Assembly: GCA_020444775.1 (NCBI GenBank)
Contig: JAGRHX010000656.1
Location: forward strand, 1 to 8,978
Length of the DNA: 8,978 nucleotides
DNA from: Gammaproteobacteria bacterium
GTDB lineage: Bacteria > Pseudomonadota > Gammaproteobacteria > HK1
Direction: 5' to 3'
The notes under the pieces are model-generated. The model did no database searches. It had not been told where the DNA came from and worked only from the letters and a program-made list of their open reading frames with translations. Position numbers and translations under genes: made by a program. This document shows positions 1-6,582 of this stretch, piece by piece (position 1 is the stretch's first letter; every line of letters begins with the position of its first letter).

Positions 1-255
1 AAGCCGGAGCTCGAGATCTACGCCGACGATGTGAAATGCAGTCACGGCGCGACCATCGGTCAGCTCGACGAAAGCATGCTGTTCTATCTGCGCTCACGCG
101 GCATCCCGGCGCCGATGGCCCGCGCCATGCTCACCCATGGTTTCGGCCAGGACATCATCGAGCGCATGGAGCTCGCACCGATCAAGGCATTCATCGCCGA
201 CACCCTGCTCGACTCGCTGCCGCACGCGAACGAGCTCAGGAGCATCATGTCATGA
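1..255 (+). CDS. sufD: SufD, Fe-S cluster assembly scaffold protein (C-terminal fragment, cut by window start)
   Basis: SufD forms the cytoplasmic SufBC2D complex that builds Fe-S clusters under iron limitation or oxidative stress. Only the last 84 residues are visible, in frame 1 from the first base. They contain the family's most conserved block, E-I-Y-A-D-D-V-K-C-S-H-G-A-T-I-G (about residues 5-20 of the fragment) followed by F-Y-L-R-S-R-G-I. The Cys-Ser-His in this block matches the region that in E. coli SufD carries the histidine needed for cluster assembly. SufB shares a similar C-terminal core, but the K-C-S-H-G sequence and a following sufS gene favour SufD. The stop codon overlaps the sufS start as ATGA, which suggests translational coupling. 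An internal GTG at 31 is a valine codon, not the gene start. Confidence 0.95.
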   Translation, partial: KPELEIYADDVKCSHGATIGQLDESMLFYLRSRGIPAPMARAMLTHGFGQDIIERMELAPIKAFIADTLLDSLPHANELRSIMS

Positions 256-1514
256 ACGCGACCAGCGACACGCCATCGCTCACCGGCAGTAATCTGTACG
301 ACGTCGAGCGCATCCGAGCGGAGTTCCCGATCCTGCATCAGCAGGTGCACGGCAAGCCGCTGGTCTATCTGGACAACGGTGCGACCTCGCAGAAGCCACG
401 CGCCGTGATCGATGCGTTGACTCATTACTACGAGAACGACAACGCCAACGTGCATCGCGGCGTGCACGCCTTGAGCGAGCGTGCCACCAACGCCTACGAG
501 CACGCGCGAACACGCGCCGCACAGTTCGTCAACGCCACCGACAGCGCCGAGATCGTCTTCACGCGCGGCACCACCGAGAGCATCAACCTGGTCGCCCAGG
601 CCTGGGCCCGGCCGACGTTGCGTGAAGGCGACGAGATCATCGTCTCGATGATGGAGCATCATTCCAACATCGTGCCCTGGCAGATGGTCTGCGAGCAGAC
701 CGGCGCGCGGCTCCGGCCCATTCCGGTGACCGATATCGGCGAGCTGGACATGGATGCGTTCCGCGAGCTGCTCGGTCCGCGCACGCGTCTGGTTTCGGTT
801 ACACACGTGTCGAACGCGCTCGGCACCATCAATCCGGTCCAGCAGATCGCGGCGATGGCACGCGAGGTGGGCGCGCTGGTGATGTTCGACGGCGCGCAGG
901 GCGCGCCGCACCTGCGCCTGGACATGCAGGCCCTGGACTGTGATTTCTATGCCTTCTCCGGGCACAAGATCTACGCCCCCACGGGGATAGGCGTGCTGTG
1001 GGCCCGGCGCAAGCTGCTCGAGCAGATGCAGCCCTATCAGGGCGGCGGCGAGATGATCCGCACGGTCAGCTTCGAGGGCACCACCTATCACCAGGTGCCA
1101 CACAAGTTCGAGGCCGGCACGCCCAACATCGGTGGCGCGGTGGGCCTGGCCGCGGCCATGGATTACATCGGCAGCCTGGATATCCAGCGCATCGCCGCCC
1201 ACGAGGACGCGGTGCTCGAGTACGCGACCGCCGCGCTCGGCGAGATCGATGGCCTGCGAATCATCGGCCAGTCGCGGCGCAAGGCCGGGATCATCTCCTT
1301 CGTGATCGACGGCGCGCACGCCCACGATGTCGGCACCATCGTCGACAGCCAGGGGGTCGCGATCCGGGTCGGCCACCACTGTGCGATGCCCTTGCACGAG
1401 CATTTCGGACTGGCTGCCAGCGCGCGTGCCTCGCTGGCCTGCTACAACACGACCGACGAGATCGACGCGCTGGTCAAGGCGATCTGGAAAGCCAGGCAGA
1501 TGCTGACCGCCTGA
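252..1514 (+). CDS. sufS: SufS, cysteine desulfurase (class II, PLP-dependent)
   Basis: SufS removes sulfur from L-cysteine, giving alanine and an enzyme persulfide that feeds SufBCD. The 420-residue product matches the usual length (E. coli SufS has 406). The PLP-binding lysine is K239 in S-G-H-K-I-Y-A-P-T-G. The catalytic cysteine is C377 in R-V-G-H-H-C-A-M-P-L. H136 (M-E-H-H-S-N) and D213 (F-D-G-A-Q-G) fit the cofactor-stacking His and the PLP-nitrogen Asp. All four lie 13 residues after their E. coli counterparts as I remember them, so the core is collinear and the N-terminus is about 13 residues longer. The ATG at 252 is chosen because it overlaps the sufD stop by 4 bases; the frame is open further upstream, but that part lies over sufD and is not SufS-like. 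SufS normally needs SufE or SufU as sulfur acceptor, and neither is adjacent. Confidence 0.97.
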   Translation: MNATSDTPSLTGSNLYDVERIRAEFPILHQQVHGKPLVYLDNGATSQKPRAVIDALTHYYENDNANVHRGVHALSERATNAYEHARTRAAQFVNATDSAEIVFTRGTTESINLVAQAWARPTLREGDEIIVSMMEHHSNIVPWQMVCEQTGARLRPIPVTDIGELDMDAFRELLGPRTRLVSVTHVSNALGTINPVQQIAAMAREVGALVMFDGAQGAPHLRLDMQALDCDFYAFSGHKIYAPTGIGVLWARRKLLEQMQPYQGGGEMIRTVSFEGTTYHQVPHKFEAGTPNIGGAVGLAAAMDYIGSLDIQRIAAHEDAVLEYATAALGEIDGLRIIGQSRRKAGIISFVIDGAHAHDVGTIVDSQGVAIRVGHHCAMPLHEHFGLAASARASLACYNTTDEIDALVKAIWKARQMLTA

Positions 1515-1568
1515 GGCGACACCAGCGGACAAGCGCTGCCGCGTACGGGCCCGGCATGAGAACCGAAC

Positions 1569-2012
1569 ATGAGCGACGACAGGCACGAGTCAGATTCATC
1601 ACCGATTGACTGGTTGAACGCAATGGAAAACCCGCACGACAACATCGAGCCACGTGATCTGGCCGAGCCCGGCGGCGACAGCGCCCCACGCGGCACGGCG
1701 GCCGGGCACGACGAGCTGCGTGAACGCATCATCGCCACCTTGCGCGAGATCTATGACCCCGAGATACCGGTCAACATCTATGACCTGGGGCTGATCTACG
1801 ACGTGGACATCGACGAGGACGGCGCGGTCGACGTCACCATGACCCTGACCACGCCCGGCTGCCCGGTGGCCCAGACCTTCCCCGGCGACGTCGAGGCACG
1901 GGTCGGCGCGGTCGACGGCGTGAGCTCTGCCAGCGTCGAGCTGGTCTGGGACCCGCCGTGGACCATTGATATGATGCCCGAGGAGGTCAAGCTGGAGCTG
2001 GGTCTGCTCTGA
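1569..2012 (+). CDS. sufT: SufT-type DUF59/MIP18 family Fe-S assembly protein
   Basis: This 147-residue protein belongs to the DUF59 (MIP18/PaaD) family, whose SUF-linked branch helps mature Fe-S proteins in the cytoplasm. The conserved domain starts near residue 48. It carries Y-D-P-E-I-P-V-N-I-Y-D-L-G-L-I-Y (residues 62-77), T-T-P-G-C-P (94-99, with the near-invariant C98) and W-D-P-P-W (127-131). Residues 1-47 are acidic, low in complexity and probably disordered. The ATG at 1569 has only a weak Shine-Dalgarno; an in-frame ATG at 1623 would remove 18 residues and cannot be excluded. It lies 54 bases after sufS in the same direction, so it is probably co-transcribed. PaaD (phenylacetate oxygenase maturation) shares the fold, but the suf context argues for SufT. 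Confidence 0.92.
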   Translation: MSDDRHESDSSPIDWLNAMENPHDNIEPRDLAEPGGDSAPRGTAAGHDELRERIIATLREIYDPEIPVNIYDLGLIYDVDIDEDGAVDVTMTLTTPGCPVAQTFPGDVEARVGAVDGVSSASVELVWDPPWTIDMMPEEVKLELGLL

Positions 2013-2025
2013 GGCCTCGACCTTT

Positions 2026-2058
2026 GCCGGCGTGCCCCGGCACGCGGCGCGCGCCGGC
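2026..2058 (+). other. GC-rich hairpin just after sufT
   Basis: GCGTGCC (2030-2036) and GGCACGC (2039-2045) are perfect inverted complements with almost no loop. Flanking GCCGG (2026-2030) and CCGGC (2054-2058) could extend pairing around it. No T-run follows, so it is a poor intrinsic terminator. It begins 13 bases after the sufT stop and may reduce read-through or protect the 3' end of the suf mRNA. In DNA this rich in GC, chance is a real alternative. Confidence 0.35.
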
Positions 2059-2112
2059 TTCCCTACCGATCTGCCAACCACCGCCGGCCGCTCGCGCCTC
2101 GGCGTCGATGCC

Positions 2113-2160
2113 CGATGGCCACATCGATGGCCGCATCGATGGCCGCATCGATGGCCGAGG
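2113..2160. repeat. 12-bp tandem repeat, four copies, between sufT and the Rieske gene
   Basis: The unit CGATGGCCGCAT repeats head to tail: copies at 2113-2124 (one mismatch), 2125-2136, 2137-2148 (both exact) and 2149-2160 (last three bases differ). It holds the palindromes ATCGAT (across unit junctions) and GGCC. It ends about 70 bases before the Rieske start. The 12-base period keeps frame, and one plus-strand frame (ATG at 2108, stop at 2239) reads Asp-Gly-His/Arg-Ile repeats. That peptide resembles nothing known to me and its stop runs into the Rieske start, so the repeat is probably non-coding. It looks like recent replication slippage. Confidence 0.85.
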
Positions 2161-2220
2161 CCGAACTCAGGGTCTATACCCGCAGGCCGTCGGTGAACGA
2201 ATCAATGATGACGTGCTGAT

Positions 2221-2224
2221 GGAG
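2221..2224 (+). promoter_or_regulatory. Ribosome binding site of the Rieske ferredoxin gene
   Basis: GGAG at 2221-2224 is 7 bases before the ATG at 2232 but only 4 bases before the adjoining ATG at 2229. The spacing favours 2232, giving an N-terminus Met-Ser-Asp-Trp. Confidence 0.55.
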
Positions 2225-2231
2225 CTCGATG

Positions 2232-2564
2232 ATGTCTGACTGGATCGATGTCGCCCACGAGAGCGACCTGCCACCGGGTGGCTTCAAGTGTGTGGAGATC
2301 GGCGACAACAACGTTGCGGTGATCAACGTCGACGGTGATTACTTCGCGATCGACAACGTCTGCTCGCACGATTTCGCGATGCTCACCGACGGCGATATCG
2401 AAGGCGACGAGATCATCTGTCCATTGCACGGCGCGTGCTTCAGCATCCGCACCGGCGAGGCGCTCACGCCGCCAGCCTACGAGCCGGTCGCGACCTACTC
2501 GGTACGGGTCGTTGACGGCAACGTGCAGGTCTCCCGCGAACCCAACGAAGCCGACGGCGGCTGA
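2232..2564 (+). CDS. Rieske-type [2Fe-2S] ferredoxin
   Basis: This soluble 110-residue protein is a stand-alone Rieske domain of the kind that carries electrons to non-haem iron oxygenases (BphF-like) or accompanies suf genes. The cluster ligands are visible as C44-S-H46, then 16 residues, then C63-P-L-H66, the classic C-x-H / C-x2-H pattern with two Cys and two His. There is no signal peptide, membrane helix or oxygenase domain. The length is normal for a single-domain Rieske ferredoxin. Two ATGs stand side by side at 2229 and 2232; Shine-Dalgarno spacing favours 2232. It lies 219 bases after sufT in the same direction, as the last likely member of the suf cluster. No oxygenase or ferredoxin reductase gene is nearby, so a role in Fe-S assembly or as a SUF client is an inference from position only. 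Small nitrite-reductase-like (NirD) proteins share the fold but usually lack a full ligand set. Confidence 0.92.
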   Translation: MSDWIDVAHESDLPPGGFKCVEIGDNNVAVINVDGDYFAIDNVCSHDFAMLTDGDIEGDEIICPLHGACFSIRTGEALTPPAYEPVATYSVRVVDGNVQVSREPNEADGG

Positions 2565-2579
2565 TACCGGCCAGGCCAG

Positions 2580-2604
2580 GCGCGGCCCAGCCGCCGGGCC
2601 GCGC
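2580..2604 (+). terminator. Strong GC hairpin after the Rieske gene, possible operon end
   Basis: GCGCGGCCC (2580-2588) pairs perfectly with GGGCCGCGC (2596-2604) across a 7-base loop, 15 bases after the Rieske stop codon. The position fits the end of the suf transcript. No T-run follows, so it is not a canonical Rho-independent terminator; it may instead be a 3'-end stabilising stem or pause site. Confidence 0.4.
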
Positions 2605-2631
2605 GTCGACCGGGAGCTGGCCCTCGAGCTG

Positions 2632-2659
2632 CCCCTTCACGTTGCCCCCTTCAGGTTGC
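2632..2659. repeat. 14-bp tandem duplication before the acyl-CoA synthetase start
   Basis: CCCCTTCACGTTGC (2632-2645) is followed at once by CCCCTTCAGGTTGC (2646-2659), 13 of 14 bases identical. It ends 13 bases before the GTG at 2673 and thus lies in the leader of that gene. It is probably a small slippage duplication; whether it changes expression cannot be seen. Confidence 0.75.
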
Positions 2660-2672
2660 CCGCAACAGGACC

Positions 2673-4280
2673 GTGAGCAATCCGCATCACATGAACGACT
2701 ACGCGGCGTGCTACCGGGACCACCGGTTGGACACGCCCGAACGCTTCAACTTCGGCCGCGATGTGGTCGATCGCTGGGCCCGGGAGCGTGATGGCACCGC
2801 GCTGATCGCGGTGGACGCCGAGGGTAACGAGCAGCGCTACCGCTTCTCCGACATCAAACGCGAGTCGGATCGGCTCGCGAGCTGGCTGCGCAAGGCCGGG
2901 GTGAGTCGTGGCGATCGCATGATCGTCATGCTGCCACGCATCGCCCACTGGCAGGTCGCACTGGTGGCATGCATGAAGATCGGCGCGGTGCCGATCCCGT
3001 GCATCACCATGCTGACCGGCAAGGATCTGGCCTATAGGGTCCAGCACTCCGGCGCCATCGGCGCCATCAGCGTGCGCGACGAGTGCGACAAGTTCGCCAC
3101 CATCCCGGCTTTGCGGGTGCGACTTTGTGTCGATGGCCAGCGCCCGGGCTGGACCGACCTGGCCACCCTGGAGCCCGCCCCGGCCGACTTCGAGCCCTGC
3201 GATCTGGGCGCCGAGGAGCCGGCAATCCTGTACTACACCTCAGGCTCCACCGGCAATCCCAAGGGCGTGTGTCATGCCTCACGCGCGATTCATGCCTGGC
3301 GGGTATCGGCCTGGTACTGGCTGGATCTGGGGCCCGAGGACGTGATGTGGTGCACCGCCGACACCGGTTGGTCGAAGGCCGGCACCAGCATCCTGTTCGG
3401 TCCCTGGAGCCAGGGCAGCTGCGTGCTGTTCTACGAGGGTCCGTTCGACGCCCGGCAACGTCTGGCATTGCTCGAACGCTATCGGGTCAGCGTGTTCTGC
3501 GCGGCGGCCACCGAGCTCAGACGCCTGGTGGCACTGGATGCCGGTGACTTCGATCTGTCGGCATTACGTTTGAGCGTCTCCGCCGGTGAGTCGGTGAATC
3601 CCGAAGTGCTGGAGGCCTGGACGCGCATGACCGGAGTGCCGCTGCTCGACGGCTACGGCCAGACCGAAACCTTGATGACAGTGCTCAACTATCCGTGCAT
3701 GCCGGTACGGGCGGGCGCCATGGGCAAGCCCTTGCCGGGGGTCGTCATCGGTCTGCACGCCGAAGACGGTCACATCGTCGACGGTCCCGGTCAGGGACAG
3801 CTCGCGATACGCGCCCCCAACGCGCAGCTGATGCTGGGCTACTGGAACGATCCCGACCGTACCGCGGCCGCCTATGTGACGGATCGCGGCGCGCGCTGGT
3901 TCCTGACCGGTGACAACGTGCGCATCGATGCCGACGGCTATCTGCACTTCATCGGTCGCAGCGATGACATCATCAACTCCTCCGGCTACCGCATCGGACC
4001 GCAGGAGGTGGAGAATGCCCTGATCGAGCATCCGGCGGTGCGTGAGAGCGCGGTGGTGGGCGTGCCCGACGCGGCACGTGGCGAGCTGGTCAAGGCCTTC
4101 GTGGTGCTGGCTGAGGGCTACACGGCCGACGCAGCGCTCATCCAAGCGCTGCAGGACCACGTCAAGTCGGTCACCGCGCCGTACAAGTACCCGCGGCTCG
4201 TCGAGTTCGTCGACGATCTGCCAAAGACCGTCAGCGGCAAGATCCAGCGCAATCTGCTGAGGGCCCGATCGCGCGGCTGA
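2673..4280 (+). CDS. Acyl-CoA synthetase (AMP-forming, ACSM/medium-chain-like)
   Basis: This enzyme of the ANL superfamily activates a carboxylic acid with ATP to an acyl-AMP and then transfers it to CoA. The core motifs are complete. The phosphate loop Y-Y-T-S-G-S-T-G-N-P-K-G-V is at residues 187-199 and D-G-Y-G-Q-T-E at 326-332. The adenylate-binding T-G-D is at 412-414, the hinge with G-R-S-D-D-I-I-N-S-S-G-Y-R at 428-440, and P-K-T-V-S-G-K-I-Q-R at 517-526 with catalytic Lys523. A-P-Y-K-Y-P-R (502-508) and A-D-T-G-W (229-233) are typical of the medium-chain (ACSM) and benzoate-CoA ligase side of the family rather than acetyl-CoA synthetase. The substrate cannot be read from sequence. Length, 535 residues, is normal. 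The GTG at 2673 has AGGA only 2 bases upstream; the in-frame ATG at 2691 (Met-Asn-Asp-Tyr) is a credible alternative without a clear ribosome site. It lies 62 bases before the SDR gene, probably one transcript. Confidence 0.92.
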   Translation: MSNPHHMNDYAACYRDHRLDTPERFNFGRDVVDRWARERDGTALIAVDAEGNEQRYRFSDIKRESDRLASWLRKAGVSRGDRMIVMLPRIAHWQVALVACMKIGAVPIPCITMLTGKDLAYRVQHSGAIGAISVRDECDKFATIPALRVRLCVDGQRPGWTDLATLEPAPADFEPCDLGAEEPAILYYTSGSTGNPKGVCHASRAIHAWRVSAWYWLDLGPEDVMWCTADTGWSKAGTSILFGPWSQGSCVLFYEGPFDARQRLALLERYRVSVFCAAATELRRLVALDAGDFDLSALRLSVSAGESVNPEVLEAWTRMTGVPLLDGYGQTETLMTVLNYPCMPVRAGAMGKPLPGVVIGLHAEDGHIVDGPGQGQLAIRAPNAQLMLGYWNDPDRTAAAYVTDRGARWFLTGDNVRIDADGYLHFIGRSDDIINSSGYRIGPQEVENALIEHPAVRESAVVGVPDAARGELVKAFVVLAEGYTADAALIQALQDHVKSVTAPYKYPRLVEFVDDLPKTVSGKIQRNLLRARSRG

Positions 4281-4342
4281 GCGGTGACCCGCGATTCGCG
4301 TGCGCCGCTGCCGAATGTTCCGACTCGCCACGAGAATCGATC

Positions 4343-5158
4343 ATGAGCAACCGTTCCCGATCCGTCATCATCACCGGCGCCGCACGTGGCATAGGCCGGG
4401 CTGTCGCCGAGGCCCTGCTCGACGATGGTCACCGGATCACCATCGTCGACATCAACGAGCAGGCGCTGGAACAGTGCCGCGCCGCGCTCGGCAGCCGCGA
4501 TAATCTGCTCATCGTCGGCGCCGACATCACCAGCGAGGAGAGTTGTCGGGCCGCGGTGGCGCAGACCATCGACCGCTTCGGCGCGCTGCACGGGCTGGTC
4601 AACAATGCCGGGATCGGCGTCAGCAGCCTGCGCGCGGACGCGGAGAAGAACCTGCCCGGTATCGAGGAGCTGACCCCGGACGTCTGGCGACGCTTCTTCG
4701 AGGTCAACGTGATAGGCGCGGTGAACATGACGCGGGCCGGCATCGCGCATCTGAAAGCCGCCGGCTGGGGCCGGATCGTCAACAACACCACCAGCTATCT
4801 GACCATGCATCGGGTTCAGCCCTACGGCGCGTCCAAGTCGGCCCTGGAATCGACCTCCGCGGTCTGGGCCAAGGAGCTGGACGGCAGCGGCATCACGGTC
4901 AACGTGGTGGTGCCGGGCGGCCCCACCGATACCGAATTCGTCGCCGACATCGGCATTCCGCGCCAGAAGATGCTGCGACCGGCGGTGATGGCGCCGCCCA
5001 TTCAATGGCTGATGCGTGACGAATCGAACGGCTTCACCGGCCGGCGAATCGTTGCCGGCCACTGGGACGCGTCACTGGCGCCGGGCACCGCCGCCGCGAA
5101 GACCGCCCGCGCGATCGCCTGGCCCGAGCTCACCGGCGACGTGATCTGGGCCGGCTGA
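4343..5158 (+). CDS. Short-chain dehydrogenase/reductase (SDR, classical type)
   Basis: A 271-residue cytoplasmic NAD(P)-dependent oxidoreductase with a full classical SDR motif set. The dinucleotide-binding T-G-A-A-R-G-I-G is at residues 11-18, N-N-A-G at 87-90 and the structural Asn at 122 (V-N-V). The active-site Tyr161 and Lys165 lie in Y-G-A-S-K. Asp36 at the end of the second strand (I-V-D-I-N) usually means NAD rather than NADP. The catalytic Ser is most likely S151 in N-T-T-S-Y; the S-to-Y spacing is 10 rather than the usual 12-13, so the loop is short by two or three residues. P-G-G-P-T-D-T (191-197) follows strand 6. The substrate is unknown. Placement after an acyl-CoA synthetase suggests oxidation or reduction of an acid or acyl intermediate in a small catabolic pathway, which is inference. 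Confidence 0.92.
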   Translation: MSNRSRSVIITGAARGIGRAVAEALLDDGHRITIVDINEQALEQCRAALGSRDNLLIVGADITSEESCRAAVAQTIDRFGALHGLVNNAGIGVSSLRADAEKNLPGIEELTPDVWRRFFEVNVIGAVNMTRAGIAHLKAAGWGRIVNNTTSYLTMHRVQPYGASKSALESTSAVWAKELDGSGITVNVVVPGGPTDTEFVADIGIPRQKMLRPAVMAPPIQWLMRDESNGFTGRRIVAGHWDASLAPGTAAAKTARAIAWPELTGDVIWAG

Positions 5159-5185
5159 GCACCAGCCGGACCTTCGCAACGCGGC

Positions 5186-6433
5186 TCAGGTTGGACGGCG
5201 CAGCGCCGGGAAGGCGCGCGCCGTCGACAGCGGGATGCAAAGCGGCAGGGTCAGCAGGATGGTCAAGGCCGCAATCAACATGCTCTGCTGCACGCCGATC
5301 GCGTCGGCCAATGCGCCGTAGGCCAGGGGCGCGACGATCCCACAGACCGAGCCCAGGGTGTAGACGAAACCGAAGGCACGCGCGTGCCGGCCCTCTTCGA
5401 TCAGATCCCCGACCGAGCCATAGATGACCGAGGAGGTGCCGTTCAGCACCACCCCGAGCAACGGCAGCAGCGCGAATCCCCATATCGCCGGAAGCATCAC
5501 CACCAGGGCGATGCCGATACCGGTGAGCAGCTCGGTGACGATGATGGCACGGGCCACGCCGATGCGTTCGGCAATCAGTCCACAGGCGAACTTGCCGCAC
5601 ATGCCACCGAGCAGCGCGAGCAGCACCGCCGAGCCCGCCCAGGCCACGTCCAGCCCCTTCTCGATCATCAAGAAGGCGGCGAAGGTCAAGAAGCCGCTGC
5701 GGGTGGCGCTGTCCAGGGTGGCGACCGCGCCCAGCGCGGCAAACGCGCGCGGATTCTTCAGCCCCCAGCCCGAGGTCTTCAGCTGCGGGCCGCTGGCAGT
5801 CGCGGCCGGCCCATGATGGGAAGGCCCCGACACATCCCGCAGCAGCCAGGCGGCGAGCGCGGCGCAGGCCAGCGCGGCCACACCGAACAGGGTGACCGGC
5901 ACGGTCCAGCTCAGCCCGCCGCCGAGCAGCAGCACCGCCAGGCCCATGAACGCGAACTTGCCGATGTCGCCAAAGGTGTTGTAGGTGCCGAGCGCGGCCC
6001 GCCGTCCAGGTCCAGACCAGGCGGCGGTGATCATGGCCGAGGACAGGGGATGCTGCACCGCCGCGCCGGCGCCGGCGAGAAAGAACATCGCCAGCACCAT
6101 CGGGAAACCGCTGACCTGGCCCAGCGCCAGAAAGGCAAGACCGGCCAGCGCGGTTCCGCCGATCAGCAGGACCCGTTCACCGATACGCTCCGAGAGCAGA
6201 CCGGCCGGGATCTGCAGGGACGCGGTGGCCGCCTTGTTCGCGGCCCGAATCATGCCGACCTGCGCGTAGTTGAGGCCGAAGAACTCGGCCAGCACCGGCA
6301 ACAGCGCATACAGCATGTCGACCAGGCCATCGTGCAGGGCATGCAGTGTGCAGCAGACCCGCAAGGTGCTGCGTGCACGTGCATCCGGCCGGGCCGGCCG
6401 GTCTGGTTCCGACGCTTGCGATGAGGTAGTCAT
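5186..6433 (-). CDS. MFS transporter, Fsr (fosmidomycin resistance)-like
   Basis: An inner-membrane major facilitator superfamily protein of about 415 residues with a hydrophobic profile fitting 12 helices in two halves. A polar cytoplasmic linker lies near residues 198-230. Motif-A-like turns appear in both halves: G-L-L-S-E-R-I-G-E-R (78-87) and G-L-I-A-E-R-I-G (285-292). The first helix, with H-A-L-H-D-G-L-V-D-M-L-Y-A-L-L-P (31-46), resembles the His/Asp-bearing start of Fsr-type exporters. The substrate is unknown, and a drug-efflux role should not be assumed. The ATG at 6433 is chosen because it leaves a short polar N-terminus. In-frame ATG at 6451 or TTG at 6490 would add a hydrophobic run that MFS proteins do not usually have. 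No Shine-Dalgarno precedes 6433. The gene converges on the SDR gene with 27 bases between stops and diverges from the LLM gene. Confidence 0.88.
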   Translation of the reverse strand: MTTSSQASEPDRPARPDARARSTLRVCCTLHALHDGLVDMLYALLPVLAEFFGLNYAQVGMIRAANKAATASLQIPAGLLSERIGERVLLIGGTALAGLAFLALGQVSGFPMVLAMFFLAGAGAAVQHPLSSAMITAAWSGPGRRAALGTYNTFGDIGKFAFMGLAVLLLGGGLSWTVPVTLFGVAALACAALAAWLLRDVSGPSHHGPAATASGPQLKTSGWGLKNPRAFAALGAVATLDSATRSGFLTFAAFLMIEKGLDVAWAGSAVLLALLGGMCGKFACGLIAERIGVARAIIVTELLTGIGIALVVMLPAIWGFALLPLLGVVLNGTSSVIYGSVGDLIEEGRHARAFGFVYTLGSVCGIVAPLAYGALADAIGVQQSMLIAALTILLTLPLCIPLSTARAFPALRRPT

Positions 6434-6441
6434 GAAAATGA

Positions 6442-6450
6442 AACATAGCA
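6442..6450 (-). promoter_or_regulatory. Possible extended -10 promoter for the MFS gene
   Basis: On the minus strand TGCTATGTT fits an extended -10 element (TG-n-TATGTT, 4 or 5 of 6 to TATAAT). It sits only 8 bases before the ATG at 6433, in the only AT-rich patch of the divergent region. No good -35 box is seen at 16-18 bases. If used, transcription would start at or within a few bases of the ATG, giving a leaderless or nearly leaderless mRNA. That would fit the lack of a Shine-Dalgarno sequence. Confidence 0.3.
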
Positions 6451-6522
6451 TGGCCACTGCGCACCCGCACGAAGACAGACGGGCACGCAAAACGAGCCCT
6501 GGTCAGGCATGATCCACTCTGG

Positions 6523-6545
6523 CGCGCGCCCGCCGGGCCCGCGCG
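6523..6545. other. GC-rich imperfect hairpin in the divergent MFS/LLM region
   Basis: CGCGC (6523-6527) plus GCCC (6528-6531) can pair with GGGC (6535-6538) plus GCGCG (6541-6545), with a 3-base loop and a 2-base bulge. It sits between the two divergent genes, 38 bases before the LLM start. It could be a regulator site or a 5' leader structure, or a chance product of local GC richness. The rest of the 149-base region shows only a weak TAGTAT (6553-6558) as -10 for the LLM gene, without a matching -35. Confidence 0.3.
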
Positions 6546-6582
6546 AGGTCCGTAGTATCTTCTTCCAACGAGGAACACCGGC

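Noticed and set aside
84..1586. A 500-codon open frame on the minus strand opposite sufD/sufS
   Set aside because: SufS on the plus strand is certain from its catalytic motifs; the antisense frame has no recognisable domain and arises from GC-rich codon bias.
2113..2160. CRISPR-like array from the 12-bp repeats
   Set aside because: Units are directly adjacent with no spacers and far too short for CRISPR repeats.
2024..2239. A 71-codon plus-strand open frame (TTG start, or 43 codons from ATG 2108) spanning the 12-bp repeats
   Set aside because: No ribosome site, repeat-derived low-complexity peptide, and its stop overlaps the Rieske start; no similarity to SufE or SufU could be seen.
4118..5062. 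A 314-codon minus-strand open frame opposite the SDR gene
   Set aside because: The SDR motifs are complete on the plus strand, so the antisense frame is a shadow.
5384..6424. A 346-codon open frame on the plus strand opposite the MFS gene
   Set aside because: Its product is Gln/Arg/Gly-rich without any fold signature, while the minus strand encodes a clear 12-helix transporter.
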